A stretch of 33,006 bases of DNA, taken from Chloroflexota bacterium (GTDB lineage Bacteria; Chloroflexota; Anaerolineae; UBA4142). Positions 6,334-14,140 of this stretch are shown in pieces. Within the stretch, counting starts at the first letter, position 1. Every line of letters begins with the position of its first letter. The position numbers were made by a program, and so were the translations under genes. The notes under the pieces are model-generated. The model had not been told where the DNA came from and ran no database searches. It was given only the letters and a program-made list of their open reading frames with translations. The stretch spans positions 1 through 33,006 of the forward strand of contig JACRPR010000050.1 in the NCBI GenBank assembly GCA_016223105.1, in the 5' to 3' direction.

Positions 6334-7356
6334 ATGGTAGGTTTGACCGAAAGACAGGACCAAGTCCTTGCTTTTGTCGTGCAGGAATACGTCGAGAATG
6401 CCCAGCCGGTCGGATCGGAAACGCTCCGGCGGCGTGGGCTCGGCGTGAGCTCGGCGACGATTCGCAACGAACTTGCCGCGCTCGAAGAGTTGGGCTTTTT
6501 GATGCAACCGCACACCTCGGCGGGGCGTGTGCCAACCGAAAAGGGCTATCGCTATTTCGTCGAATCGTTGATGGACGAATTTGAACTGCCACTCGTCGAG
6601 CAGAGAATGATTCGCCATCAGTTTCATCAAGTTACGCTCGACATTGATCAATGGATGCGCCTCGCGGCGGCGGTGTTGGCTCATTCATCGCATGGCGCCG
6701 CGCTCGTTACCGCGCCGCAATCGGAGCATTGCCGCTTTAAACATTTGCAATTGATCGCGATTAGCGACCAGGTCGCGTTGCTCGTGATCGTTTTGTACGA
6801 AGGCACGGTCAAGCAACAGATGCTCGCGTTGGCGCAACCGATAGAGCAAGAAGATTTGATGCGCGTTTCGAATCGGCTGAACGATTATCTGGGCGGACGT
6901 AACGGGGAGCAAATTCGCGCGCTCGCGATTGCGCTTTCCGCGTTTGAAAGCGATGTCGTGCGGATTGTCGCGGAGGTGATGCGGCAGGTGGATGCGCGCT
7001 CGTCCCAGGATGTTTATCGCGATGGGATGATGGATATTTTGCGCCAGCCGGAATTTTCCGCGAGTGAACGCATTCAAGCGTTGCTCGAAATGTTGGAACA
7101 ACGCAGTTTGCTCGAAGCGATGTTGAGCGAGTTCGCGCCGGCGCGCGGGGTGCACGTCGTCATCGGGAGCGAGAGTCAGCGCGATGAGATGAACGATTTT
7201 AGTATCGTGCTCGCGCGGTATGGTTTGCCGGGCGAAGCGACCGGCGTCGTCGGCGTGCTCGGTCCGGTGCGAATGCAATACGCGCGTTCGATTGGCGCGG
7301 TGCGGTATGTCGCCGGGTTGTTGGGTGATTTGATGGCGCGGATGCACGGGCGGTAG
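6334..7356 (+). CDS. hrcA: Heat-inducible transcription repressor HrcA
   Basis: This 340-residue HrcA starts MVGLTERQDQVLAFVVQEYV. Its N-terminal winged helix includes PVGSETLRRRGLGVSSATIRNEL (recognition helix about residues 38-46) and LEELGFLMQPHTSAGRVPTEKGYRYFV, the most conserved HrcA block. The C-terminal dimerisation/GAF-like part contains VHVVIGSESQ and the late block GVVGVLGPVRMQYAR. HrcA dimers bind CIRCE and repress chaperone operons; GroEL helps keep HrcA active. CIRCE sites stand before this gene (6287-6313) and before groES (27902-27928), so both are probable targets. ATG 6334 gives the family N-terminus; an in-frame TTG at 6301 lies inside CIRCE and is rejected. The leader lacks a strong Shine-Dalgarno. 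Confidence 0.95.
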   Translation: MVGLTERQDQVLAFVVQEYVENAQPVGSETLRRRGLGVSSATIRNELAALEELGFLMQPHTSAGRVPTEKGYRYFVESLMDEFELPLVEQRMIRHQFHQVTLDIDQWMRLAAAVLAHSSHGAALVTAPQSEHCRFKHLQLIAISDQVALLVIVLYEGTVKQQMLALAQPIEQEDLMRVSNRLNDYLGGRNGEQIRALAIALSAFESDVVRIVAEVMRQVDARSSQDVYRDGMMDILRQPEFSASERIQALLEMLEQRSLLEAMLSEFAPARGVHVVIGSESQRDEMNDFSIVLARYGLPGEATGVVGVLGPVRMQYARSIGAVRYVAGLLGDLMARMHGR

Positions 7357-7376
7357 GGCAAATTTGGAAATTTGCC
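7357..7376. repeat. Short palindrome between hrcA and grpE
   Basis: GGCAAATTT and AAATTTGCC form 9-bp perfect arms around GG, directly after the hrcA TAG. The core (GCAAATTT-NN-AAATTTGC) recurs after dnaK at 9919-9948, and a related CAAATTG version abuts the permease stop at 31271-31291. It could stabilise 3' ends or split the transcript. Confidence 0.7.
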
Positions 7377-7393
7377 AAACAAAGGAGATAGGA

Positions 7394-7921
7394 ATGGGTG
7401 AAGAACAAATCAAAGAGCCGGCGGAAATGCCGGAGACAATGCCGGAGGATGCGAACGCGTTGAAACAATTATTGGAACAGGAACGCGCGCACGCGGCAGA
7501 GTATCTCGACAATTGGCGACGCGCCGCGGCGGATTTCTCGAATTACAAAAAACGGATCGAGAAGGAGAACGCGGAACTCGCCAAATTTTCAAACAGCATG
7601 TTGATCGCGCGCTTGTTACCGGTGCTGGACGATTTTGATCGCGCGTTTCAAACGATCCCGGATAATTTATCCGGCTTGACCTGGATCAATGGCGTGATGT
7701 TGATCGCGCGCAAAATGAGCGCGGTGCTCGAAGCCGAAGGGCTGAAACCGATTGACGCGGCGAACAAGGAATTCGATCCGAATTTTCACGAAGCCGTGAT
7801 TCACGAAGAAACCGATCAGTACGAAGAAGGCATCGTTACGGCGGAATTGCAAAAAGGATACAAGTTGGGCGAGCGTGTTCTGCGCCCGACGATGGTCAAA
7901 GTCGCGAAAAAGAAAAACTAA
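7394..7921 (+). CDS. grpE: Nucleotide exchange factor GrpE
   Basis: This 175-residue GrpE has the usual domain order. An acidic Glu/Met/Pro-rich N-terminal tail (residues 1-25) leads into a long coiled-coil helix. The helix contains YLDNWRRAAADFSNYKKRIEKE (about residues 37-58, the family block) and LLPVLDDFDRAF. The C-terminal beta domain includes FDPNFHEAVIHEE, then VTAELQKGYKLGERVLRPTMVKVAK, the PROSITE-type GrpE signature. It releases ADP from DnaK in the Hsp70 cycle. A good Shine-Dalgarno (AGGAGA, 7383-7388) precedes ATG 7394. The gene lies between hrcA and dnaK and should share the CIRCE-controlled promoter. It looks complete and ordinary. Confidence 0.95.
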   Translation: MGEEQIKEPAEMPETMPEDANALKQLLEQERAHAAEYLDNWRRAAADFSNYKKRIEKENAELAKFSNSMLIARLLPVLDDFDRAFQTIPDNLSGLTWINGVMLIARKMSAVLEAEGLKPIDAANKEFDPNFHEAVIHEETDQYEEGIVTAELQKGYKLGERVLRPTMVKVAKKKN

Positions 7922-7928
7922 TTTCCAT

Positions 7929-7969
7929 CATTTCCACTATTTCCTTTTTCAAGGAAATGGAGGGAAATG
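7929..7969. repeat. Two-tier hairpin between grpE and dnaK
   Basis: An inner stem ATTTCCTT/AAGGAAAT with loop TTTC and an outer stem CATTTCC/GGAAATG form a compound hairpin in the 83-base spacer, ending about 22 bases before the dnaK Shine-Dalgarno. It may be an mRNA processing or stability element that sets dnaK relative to grpE (inference). Confidence 0.6.
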
Positions 7970-8004
7970 AGGGAAACCGTGTGGAAAAATAAGGAGACCT
8001 CACA

Positions 8005-9918
8005 ATGGCAACTCGATCTAAAATTATTGGAATTGATCTCGGCACGACCAACTCGGTCGTCGCGGTGATGGAAGGCGGCGAGCCGGTTGTCATTACGAAC
8101 CAGGAAGGCGCGCGCCTCACGCCCTCGGTCGTCGCGATCACTAAAACCGGCGAACGCCTCGTTGGGCAGGTCGCGAAACGGCAAGCGATCACGAATCCCG
8201 AAAATACGATCTTTTCGATCAAGCGTTTGATGGGGCGCAAGTTTAGCGAACCCGAAGTGCAAAAGGCGCGCAAAATTTTGCCGTACAAAATCGTCGAGGC
8301 GAAGAACGGCGACGCGTGGGTTGAACTCGCGGGCAAGCAGTACTCGCCGCCGGAAATTTCCGGAATGATTCTCGCAAAATTGAAACAGGACGCGGAAGCA
8401 TATCTCGGCGAAACCGTCACGCAAGCGGTCATCACCGTTCCGGCGTACTTTAACGATTCGCAACGCCAAGCGACCAAAGACGCGGGACGCATCGCGGGTC
8501 TTGAAGTGCTTCGCATCATCAACGAGCCGACCGCATCATCGCTCGCGTACGGGCTCGACAAAAAGCATGACGAAATTATCGCGGTGTACGATTTCGGCGG
8601 CGGCACATTCGACATTTCGGTTTTGTCGCTCGGCGAAGGCGTGTTCGAAGTAAAATCCACGAATGGCGACACGTTCCTCGGCGGCGATGATTTCGATCAA
8701 CGCGTGATTCAATGGATCGGAGAGGAATTTCGCAAAGAGTCCGGCATTGATCTCCGCAATGATCGAATGGCTCTGCAACGGTTGAAGGAAGCCGCGGAAA
8801 AAGCCAAGATCGAACTTTCGACCGTGATGCAATCGGAAATCAATTTGCCGTTCATCACCGCGGACGCATCGGGACCGAAACACTTGACGATGACGTTGAC
8901 GCGCGCGAAGCTCGAACAACTCGTCGGCGACCTGGTCGAAAATTCGCTCAACCCGGTCAAGCGCGCGCTCGAAGACGCGAAGATGAATCCGGCGCAAATC
9001 AATGAAGTCGTTTTGGTCGGCGGGCAAACGCGCATGCCGATGATGCAACAAGCGGTGCAAAAATTCTTTACCAAAGAGCCGCACAAGGGCATCAACCCGG
9101 ATGAAGTGGTCGCGGTCGGCGCGGCGATTCAAGCCGGCGTGTTGGGCGGCGAAGTCAAAGATATTTTACTGCTCGACGTGACGCCGCTCACGCTCGGCAT
9201 TGAAACGCTCGGCGGTGTCGCGACGCCGTTGATCGAACGCAACACGACGATCCCGGTGAAAAAATCCCAGGTCTTTTCGACCGCGGCGGATATGCAAACC
9301 CAGGTCGAAGTGCACGTTTTGCAGGGTGAGCGTCCGATGGCGGCGGATAATAAATCATTAGGACGATTTGTTCTCGATGGGATTCCGCCATCGCCGCGCG
9401 GTGTGCCGCAAATCGAAGTGACGTTCGACATTGATGCGAATGGCATCGTCAACGTAACCGCGACCGACAAGGCGACGAATCGCGCGCAACACATTACGAT
9501 CACCGCGTCGTCCGGTTTGAACAAGGACGAGATTGACAAGATGGTGAAGGAATCGCAAAAGTTCGCGGACGAGGATCGCAAACGCAAAGAAGAAGTCGAG
9601 GTTCGCAACAACGCGGACAGCGCGGTGTATCAATCGGAAAAAATGTTGAAGGACTTGGGCGATAAAGTTCCCGGCGATATCAAGACCGAAGTCGAAGCAA
9701 AGATCGCGACGCTCCGAACCGCGATGGGTGGCAAGGATGTCGCGGACATTAAAACGAAAACGGAAGACCTGGGACAGACCTTGCAAAAGATCGGCGAGAA
9801 GATGTACCAGCAAACCGGCGGCGCAACGCCACCGCCCGGCGGGGAAGCCGAAGGTGGCACACCACCGCCCGGTCACAGCGACACGGTGGACGGTGAGTTT
9901 CGCGAAGTGAAAGACTAA
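8005..9918 (+). CDS. dnaK: Molecular chaperone DnaK (Hsp70)
   Basis: This is a full-length 637-residue DnaK. The N-terminal ATPase domain carries all three Hsp70 signatures: [13 protein letters not shown] (about residue 8), [14 protein letters not shown] (about residue 194) and [17 protein letters not shown] (about residue 333). It also has the phosphate-loop block [16 protein letters not shown]. The substrate domain begins at [17 protein letters not shown], followed by the helical lid and a Gly/Pro-rich tail ending [10 protein letters not shown], a variant of the acidic Hsp70 terminus. It binds and refolds unfolded proteins in the cytoplasm with GrpE and a J protein. A strong Shine-Dalgarno (AAGGAGA, 7991-7997) precedes ATG 8005. 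No dnaJ follows: the operon ends with a terminator, so the J partner must be encoded elsewhere. Confidence 0.97.
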   Translation: MATRSKIIGIDLGTTNSVVAVMEGGEPVVITNQEGARLTPSVVAITKTGERLVGQVAKRQAITNPENTIFSIKRLMGRKFSEPEVQKARKILPYKIVEAKNGDAWVELAGKQYSPPEISGMILAKLKQDAEAYLGETVTQAVITVPAYFNDSQRQATKDAGRIAGLEVLRIINEPTASSLAYGLDKKHDEIIAVYDFGGGTFDISVLSLGEGVFEVKSTNGDTFLGGDDFDQRVIQWIGEEFRKESGIDLRNDRMALQRLKEAAEKAKIELSTVMQSEINLPFITADASGPKHLTMTLTRAKLEQLVGDLVENSLNPVKRALEDAKMNPAQINEVVLVGGQTRMPMMQQAVQKFFTKEPHKGINPDEVVAVGAAIQAGVLGGEVKDILLLDVTPLTLGIETLGGVATPLIERNTTIPVKKSQVFSTAADMQTQVEVHVLQGERPMAADNKSLGRFVLDGIPPSPRGVPQIEVTFDIDANGIVNVTATDKATNRAQHITITASSGLNKDEIDKMVKESQKFADEDRKRKEEVEVRNNADSAVYQSEKMLKDLGDKVPGDIKTEVEAKIATLRTAMGGKDVADIKTKTEDLGQTLQKIGEKMYQQTGGATPPPGGEAEGGTPPPGHSDTVDGEFREVKD

Positions 9919-9948
9919 CGTAGAGCAAATTTATAAATTTGCTTTACG
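9919..9948. repeat. Short palindrome after dnaK
   Basis: CGTAgAGCAAATTT and AAATTTGCTtTACG form 14-base arms with one mismatch around AT, directly after the dnaK stop. It shares the GCAAATTT core with the palindrome at 7357-7376. Confidence 0.7.
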
Positions 9949-9954
9949 CTAACC

Positions 9955-9994
9955 CAGCGGGGTTGAGAATTTTTCTCAACCCCGCTGTTTGTTT
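9955..9994 (+). terminator. Rho-independent terminator of hrcA-grpE-dnaK
   Basis: Arms CAGCGGGGTTGAGAA and TTCTCAACCCCGCTG form a perfect 15-bp stem with a short T-rich loop, followed by TTTGTTT. It lies just after dnaK and before the next promoter. Confidence 0.92.
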
Positions 9995-9995
9995 A

Positions 9996-10024
9996 TTGAC
10001 GCGATTGACGCTTGGCTTTATACT
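9996..10024 (+). promoter_or_regulatory. Promoter of the toxin-antitoxin/Uma2 operon
   Basis: -35 TTGACG (9996-10001) and -10 TATACT (10019-10024) are spaced by 17 bases and lie immediately after the dnaK terminator. The antitoxin-like ATG is 24 bases further on, with a purine-rich AGGAGG (10031-10036) between them. Confidence 0.75.
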
Positions 10025-10047
10025 GTGCTGAGGAGGCAGAAAATAGT

Positions 10048-10344
10048 ATGACGGCACAAACAAGAACCGATTACCTCAAAGCGCTTGATGAAATTGTCGC
10101 GATGATGTCGCCCGCGCGGCTAGTCCAACTTTACGAATTTGCGCTTTTTTTGAAAGAACATCCTTTGCCATTTGATGAGACGCTGGCTCAAATCGCGCAA
10201 GATGAAGCGGTGTGGGACGCGCAATTTGCCGCGACGGATGATGCCAAACTGGCTGAACTTGTTGCATCGGTTGAACAGGAAATTAATGGCGGCAAAACTC
10301 TACCGATGTTTAACGAACGCGGCGAGTTCGTCGAACGCAAATGA
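10048..10344 (+). CDS. Small protein, probable antitoxin of a type II pair
   Basis: This 98-residue acidic protein is rich in Ala, Glu and Asp. A central helical segment (SPARLVQLYEFALFLKEHP, about residues 24-42) resembles the YEFALFL helix of DUF2281-like and similar small antitoxins. The C-terminus (LPMFNERGEFVERK) may be the flexible toxin-binding tail. No recognisable DNA-binding motif can be assigned by eye. It is called antitoxin because it directly precedes, with a 4-base ATGA overlap, a RelE/ParE-like toxin, which is the normal order of type II modules. It has its own sigma-A promoter and a good Shine-Dalgarno. An in-frame upstream start at 10012 falls inside the promoter and was discarded. 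Confidence 0.6.
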   Translation: MTAQTRTDYLKALDEIVAMMSPARLVQLYEFALFLKEHPLPFDETLAQIAQDEAVWDAQFAATDDAKLAELVASVEQEINGGKTLPMFNERGEFVERK

Positions 10345-10604
10345 CCTCACACACCACGCTTACATTCTGGAAACTTTATTGGGATTTGTCGCCGGACATT
10401 CGTCGTCGCGCGCGTCAGGCATACAAATTATGGCGCGATAATCCGGCGCATCCAGGTTTGCATTTCAAGCGCGTGAAACAGAGCCGGCCGATTTACTCGG
10501 TTCGTATCGGGCTGGGACACCGCGCGGTCGGGTTGCTCAAAGGTGATAATGTAACCTGGTTTTGGATTGGCAATCACGGCGACTATGACCGGTTGATCAA
10601 ATAA
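10341..10604 (+). CDS. RelE/ParE-superfamily toxin-like protein
   Basis: This 87-residue basic protein has the features of small RelE/ParE toxins: an N-terminal helical part (LSPDIRRRARQAYKLWRDNP), then a four-strand sheet with HFKRVKQSRPIYSVRIGLGHRAVG. The terminal strand is VTWFWIGNHGDYDRLIK, and WIGNHGDYDRL is typical of these toxins in place of the YxIxxHxxxY of others. RelE-type members cleave mRNA at the ribosome and ParE-type members poison gyrase; which applies is not decidable here. The start overlaps the antitoxin stop (ATGA), indicating coupling. The next gene follows after 13 bases. Confidence 0.75.
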   Translation: MTSHTTLTFWKLYWDLSPDIRRRARQAYKLWRDNPAHPGLHFKRVKQSRPIYSVRIGLGHRAVGLLKGDNVTWFWIGNHGDYDRLIK

Positions 10605-10617
10605 AAAGGAAGAATGT

Positions 10618-11103
10618 ATGCCCGCACAAGAATCGAACGCTCGCTGGGCGCAAGTGGTGAGCAATCCGCTCCTGCGCGATCTTCCATTCAAAATCGAACT
10701 GAATAAATTTGGTCAGCTCTTGATGCGTCCGGCGTCCAACAAACATGGCAACGCCGAATATGAAATCGGTCGCGCCATCGAACGCGGGCGCAAGGGCGGC
10801 AAGATCATCATGGAGTGTTCGATTCAAACTTCGGACGGCGTCAAGGTCGCGGATGTCGCGTGGGCGAATGATGCCTTCATCGCGAAATATGGTTACGACA
10901 CGCCATACCCGCGCGCGCCGGAATTGTGCGTCGAAGTCGTCTCGCCCTCCAATTCGGAAGAGGAATTGCAATACAAAAGCGAATTGTATCTTGCCAAAGG
11001 CGCGACCGAAGTCTGGGTTGTTGACGAAGACAAGCGCGTGCGCTACTTTAACGCGATTGGTGAAATCACAAAATCGGAACTGGTCAAACGCTTGCGCTTT
11101 TAA
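10618..11103 (+). CDS. Uma2-family (DUF820) endonuclease-like protein
   Basis: This 161-residue protein shows the PD-(D/E)xK-like Uma2/DUF820 layout. VKVADVAWAND carries the first Asp (about residue 78), and PELCVEVVSPSNSEEE supplies the second acid plus the SPSN motif typical of the family. LQYKSELYLAKGATEVWVVDED contains the Lys and the EVWVVD strand. The family is widespread and often multicopy in Chloroflexota and Cyanobacteria; its biological role is poorly known. AGGAAG precedes ATG 10618, and the 13-base gap from the toxin suggests co-transcription. The operon ends at the hairpin at 11113-11147. Confidence 0.85.
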   Translation: MPAQESNARWAQVVSNPLLRDLPFKIELNKFGQLLMRPASNKHGNAEYEIGRAIERGRKGGKIIMECSIQTSDGVKVADVAWANDAFIAKYGYDTPYPRAPELCVEVVSPSNSEEELQYKSELYLAKGATEVWVVDEDKRVRYFNAIGEITKSELVKRLRF

Positions 11104-11112
11104 AATGAACAC

Positions 11113-11147
11113 CGGGATTGAGCATCACTCAATCCCGATAATTTTTT
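11113..11147. terminator. Terminator between converging genes
   Basis: CGGGATTGAG and CTCAATCCCG form a 10-bp perfect stem with a 5-base loop, followed by ATAATTTTTT on the plus strand. It sits between Uma2 (plus) and DUF554 (minus). The T-run overlaps the DUF554 stop codon. It should act mainly on rightward transcription. Confidence 0.88.
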
Positions 11148-11865
11148 ACGGCAGACGAATTCCGAACGCGGCGAGCGCGATCACGATCAACGGTGCGAGA
11201 ACCACCGCCGGCAAAAGATTCGCGACGCGCACCGGTTTGAGCTCGAGCAAGATCAAACTGATGCCCATAATCAGCACGCCGCCGGTCGCAGTCATTTCGA
11301 TCACCCACGGCGTTTCGCGTGTGACCGCGCCAAGCGCGCCGCCCAGGAACATCGCCGCGAGACTCACGCCGCCCTGGTAAATCAAAATCGTCAGCGCGGA
11401 AAACGCGACGCCGATGCCCAACGTCGAAGCGAACGCGAGTCCGGCAAATCCGTCGAGCGTAGATTTGATCGCGAGCAATTGATAATCGCCGAGCAAACCG
11501 TCCTGGATCGAACCGAGAATCGTCATCGGTCCAACGCAAAAGACAAGACTCGCGGTAACAAAGCCGCGCGTGAATTTACCTTGCTGTCCGCCGCGCGCAA
11601 ATTTTTCTTCGAGTTTTTTCCCCAGCGTGTTAAGCCGATCTTCGATGCGCCACCACTCGCCCAAAATTCCGCCGCACAAAATACTCGCGAGGACGATCAA
11701 CAGATTGCGCGTCGTCAACGCCATTTGCAAGCCGATGACGAGCGTGAGCAAGCCGAGTCCGTGCATCACCGTGCCGCGTAATTTTTCAGGCAGACGCGCG
11801 CCGAGCCACGCGCCGAGCGTGCCGCCGATGACGACGGTGAGAATGTTGAGAAATGTTCCGGTCAT
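11146..11865 (-). CDS. DUF554 family integral membrane protein
   Basis: This 239-residue, strongly hydrophobic protein matches the DUF554 (YdfK/YqgA-like) family. Gly-rich transmembrane helices include GTFLNILTVVIGGTLGAWLGARLPEKL at the N-terminus, then VMHGLGLLTLVIGLQMAL and the typical block VFCVGPMTILGSIQDGLLGDYQLLAIKSTLDGFAGLAFAST. A final segment is GGVLIMGISLILLELKPVRVANLLPA. The function is unknown; some relatives are proposed transporters. About six or seven helices are expected. The start (ATG, 11865) lies 19 bases after the cytochrome b5-like gene stop, so the two probably share a transcript. Confidence 0.9.
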   Translation of the reverse strand: MTGTFLNILTVVIGGTLGAWLGARLPEKLRGTVMHGLGLLTLVIGLQMALTTRNLLIVLASILCGGILGEWWRIEDRLNTLGKKLEEKFARGGQQGKFTRGFVTASLVFCVGPMTILGSIQDGLLGDYQLLAIKSTLDGFAGLAFASTLGIGVAFSALTILIYQGGVSLAAMFLGGALGAVTRETPWVIEMTATGGVLIMGISLILLELKPVRVANLLPAVVLAPLIVIALAAFGIRLP

Positions 11866-11884
11866 TGTGATTCCTGATCCAAAA

Positions 11885-12121
11885 TTATTTTGCCAATCTG
11901 CCCACTACTGGAAATTTGCGAAACACACGATCCCCGTGCGGAGAATTTGCGAGTTCGTGCGTCAAATCTTGTCCGGGAAAATGCAGATTGCGGTGCATGC
12001 CGCCGCGCCAATGTGGGCTCGACGTTACATCGTACACCAAACCGTTGTACGCGATGTACACCGGCATCTTGCGCGAGCCGTCGTACTTTTTCAGTTCTTG
12101 TTCGGTAAAGGTTTTGTCCAT
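11885..12121 (-). CDS. Cytochrome b5-like heme-binding mini-protein (COG4892 type)
   Basis: This 78-residue protein resembles the short cytochrome b5-like predicted heme/steroid-binding proteins. FTEQELKKYDGS and PVYIAYNGLVYDVTSSPHW are followed by RGGMHRNLHFPGQDLTHELA, with paired histidines that could act as axial heme ligands. SPHGDRVFRKFPVVGRL closes the domain, as in homologues. The classical HPGG of true cytochrome b5 is replaced by HFPGQD. There is no signal peptide or membrane anchor. A possible role is small electron transfer or heme/ligand binding. ATG 12121 is preferred; an in-frame TTG at 12133 falls inside a heptamer array. The start codon directly follows that array instead of a normal Shine-Dalgarno. 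Confidence 0.8.
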   Translation of the reverse strand: MDKTFTEQELKKYDGSRKMPVYIAYNGLVYDVTSSPHWRGGMHRNLHFPGQDLTHELANSPHGDRVFRKFPVVGRLAK

Positions 12122-12123
12122 TT

Positions 12124-12151
12124 CAAATTTCAAATTTCAGATTTCAGATTT
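12124..12151. repeat. Four tandem heptamers in the cytochrome b5-like gene leader
   Basis: On the minus strand two copies of AAATCTG then two of AAATTTG stand in tandem, ending 2 bases before the ATG at 12121. They occupy the place of a ribosome-binding site. The unit differs from the other heptamer arrays in the window, but copy number is the same. Confidence 0.7.
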
Positions 12152-12176
12152 TTCGATGCCCAATTTGCAATTTGAT

Positions 12177-12329
12177 AGTAACTACTCAGCCACACCAGTA
12201 TCCTGACCCTTCGGCTATGCTCAGGGGAACGGAGCAAAGCGGAGTGCAGTCGAAGGATGCGGTATCGTCCGCGAGCCGCATCCTTCGACTCCGCTTTGCT
12301 CCGCTCAGGATGCTGGCTGAGCAGTTACT
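12177..12329. mobile_element. MITE-like element, copy 1
   Basis: The 153-bp non-coding element has terminal inverted repeats AGTAACTaCTCAGCC and GGCTGAGCaGTTACT (one mismatch) and internal inverted segments such as CGAAGGATGCGG and CCGCATCCTTCG. A second copy with the same ends is at 31065-31208. No transposase is encoded. It lies 12 bases beyond the stop of the last polysaccharide gene and may also end that transcript by folding. Confidence 0.75.
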
Positions 12330-12341
12330 CTGATTTTCGAT

Positions 12342-13460
12342 TTATGCTTGCGCGGTCAAGCGATACCAGGATTCCATTCGGCGCGCCATTTGCTCGAGCG
12401 AGTATTCGGATGCGGCGCGCGCACGCGCGGCGTGCCCCATTTGCGCGCGCACGGTTGCATCGGCAAGCAAATGCGCGAGCGCGTCCGCGAGCGCGAGCGC
12501 GTCGCCGGGCGGTGTGAGAATTCCGGCAGAGGGCGTAACGATTTCCGGCAACGCGCCGGCATTCGTGGCGACGACCGGCACACCCGCGATCATCGCTTCG
12601 ATCACAGTGCGCCCGAACGGTTCGGGCGCAGTGCTCGTGTGCGCGAACAGATCCGCGGCGCGATACGCTTTGCCCGGCTCGTTCAAAAATCCGGTGAATG
12701 TGATCGGCGCGCCAAGTTGATTCGCCAGCGCGCGCAGTTCGTCCGCGTACCGCTTGCCGCCGCCGAGCGGTCCGGGTTTGTCGTCCTCCGCGTGCCATGC
12801 GCCAACGATCAACCCGCGCGCGCGCGGTATCGTTTGCGCGACACGCGCGAGCGCGCGAATAAAAACATCCTGCCCTTTCCAGCGCACCAAGCGACCGACA
12901 TGCGCGACGATCAAATCATCCTCGCGCAATCCGAGTTCGGCGCGTGCGCTTGCGCGCAAAATTTCAAGCGGCGGACGCGCGCCGTCCGGCGCAAAACCGG
13001 CGAAATGTAAATTCGGATAGTACGCCGCGATATAGCGCGACACGGCGACGATGCAACGCGGCACGCGTCCAAAAATTGAACCCGCCCAACGCGGTAGAGT
13101 GTCATCGCACACGCGCCACAACAACGGAACGCCGGATAATTTCGATGCGACCGCGCCAACGAGATGCGTTCGCACAGTGAAAGTGTGTAGCACATCCGCG
13201 CGCGTCGCGCGCGCGATGCGCGCGAGATCACTGCCCGCGCGCCACAAGCGCGCGAAAAAAAATGGCGAACGATTGATCTGCGGCAGAGCCATCGTCGCGA
13301 CGCGCGCGTTGCTCGCGCGAAATTTTGCAAGCACGGGACTGCGCGCGTCGGTAACAATCGTCGGCGTAAACTCGGCGCGATTCAGCGCGGCAACCAGGTC
13401 GAGCAAAAACGATTCCGCGCCACCGAAAAATGGCGCGTGATCGATCAGCAACACGTTCAT
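12342..13460 (-). CDS. GT4 glycosyltransferase
   Basis: This 372-residue GT-B enzyme has an N-terminal Rossmann domain (MNVLLIDHAPFFGGAESFLLDL) with the GGAE acceptor-side loop. The donor domain carries IVAHVGRLVRWKGQDVFIRAL (about residues 185-205) and a complete E-x7-E in APEPFGRTVIEAMIAGVPVV, followed by AGILTPPGD. It would add a hexose from a nucleotide sugar to a lipid-linked surface glycan on the cytosolic side. This is the last gene of the leftward polysaccharide run. Its ATG overlaps the upstream methyltransferase stop (ATGA). Sugar and linkage cannot be predicted from sequence alone. Confidence 0.88.
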   Translation of the reverse strand: MNVLLIDHAPFFGGAESFLLDLVAALNRAEFTPTIVTDARSPVLAKFRASNARVATMALPQINRSPFFFARLWRAGSDLARIARATRADVLHTFTVRTHLVGAVASKLSGVPLLWRVCDDTLPRWAGSIFGRVPRCIVAVSRYIAAYYPNLHFAGFAPDGARPPLEILRASARAELGLREDDLIVAHVGRLVRWKGQDVFIRALARVAQTIPRARGLIVGAWHAEDDKPGPLGGGKRYADELRALANQLGAPITFTGFLNEPGKAYRAADLFAHTSTAPEPFGRTVIEAMIAGVPVVATNAGALPEIVTPSAGILTPPGDALALADALAHLLADATVRAQMGHAARARAASEYSLEQMARRMESWYRLTAQA

Positions 13461-14140
13461 TTGCGCGCCTCGACGTACAAGGTTTGCTCGGGACGATTAT
13501 CGAGCAAAACCAGGTCGGGCGTGTCGCCGCTTTGAAACGCGCGACGTTCAATCGCGCGGAAACCGGCATTGGTGAGTAGCGCGGCAAGCGATTCGAAATC
13601 GTACATATATTGATGGCGTCCCAGGTCGCTCGCCGCGTCCAAAAAGAAAAATCCCAATGCTTGTTCCGTCTTGCCGTGTTGATACAATTCGAACGCGCGC
13701 GCGAGATCGGGCACGGTGATGCGAACGCATCCGCCGGGTTTGAGCACGCGCCACATTGCGCGCGTCAATTGTCGCGCGTCCGCGCGCGTGAGATGTTCGA
13801 GCAGATGCGCCGAGTAAATAAAATCTATCGAATCATCCGGGAATGGAATTCCGTACGCGAGATTGTGAAAAATAAATTTGTGGCGCGCGAGAATTTCGAC
13901 GTACTCGGTTTCGCGATAACTCACCTTGAGCGACGTGAGCCGGTAAACAAGTTTGATCAACGGCGCGGGCAACGACGCGACGAGCGCGCTCAAACTGCCA
14001 TCGAGATTGATCCAGCCGGGCGCGACGCTCAAGCCACTGCCCAGATTGAGTTTCACCATCGCGCCGCGCGGGTGATGCACTTGGTTGCGCCGCGACCACG
14101 CGACCACGCGCGTGAGCCAATCCACAAATTTTCCCAGCAC
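13457..14140 (-). CDS. SAM-dependent methyltransferase (COG4627-like)
   Basis: This 227-residue class I methyltransferase has VKLNLGSGLSVAPGWINLDG (about residues 29-48) as motif I plus the GWINLD signature of glycan-cluster methyltransferases. PDDSIDFIYSAHLLEHLTRAD is the post-II/motif IV region, and WRVLKPGGCVRITVPDL is motif V/VI. It probably methylates a sugar of the surface polysaccharide. The GTG at 14140 directly abuts the preceding gene's TAG; a shorter start at ATG 14059 (MVKLNLG) would still keep the whole methyltransferase domain. A hydrophobic/aromatic N-terminal stretch (FVDWLTRVVAW) is present if the longer form is used. Confidence 0.85.
   Translation of the reverse strand: MLGKFVDWLTRVVAWSRRNQVHHPRGAMVKLNLGSGLSVAPGWINLDGSLSALVASLPAPLIKLVYRLTSLKVSYRETEYVEILARHKFIFHNLAYGIPFPDDSIDFIYSAHLLEHLTRADARQLTRAMWRVLKPGGCVRITVPDLARAFELYQHGKTEQALGFFFLDAASDLGRHQYMYDFESLAALLTNAGFRAIERRAFQSGDTPDLVLLDNRPEQTLYVEARK

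Noticed and set aside
9919-10047. A dnaJ gene expected after dnaK
   Set aside because: Only a palindrome, a terminator and a new promoter are present; no J-domain HPD motif was seen in the window.
10745-11380. Overlapping open frame across Uma2 and the terminator
   Set aside because: It runs out of frame through Uma2 and antisense to DUF554 with no domain signature.
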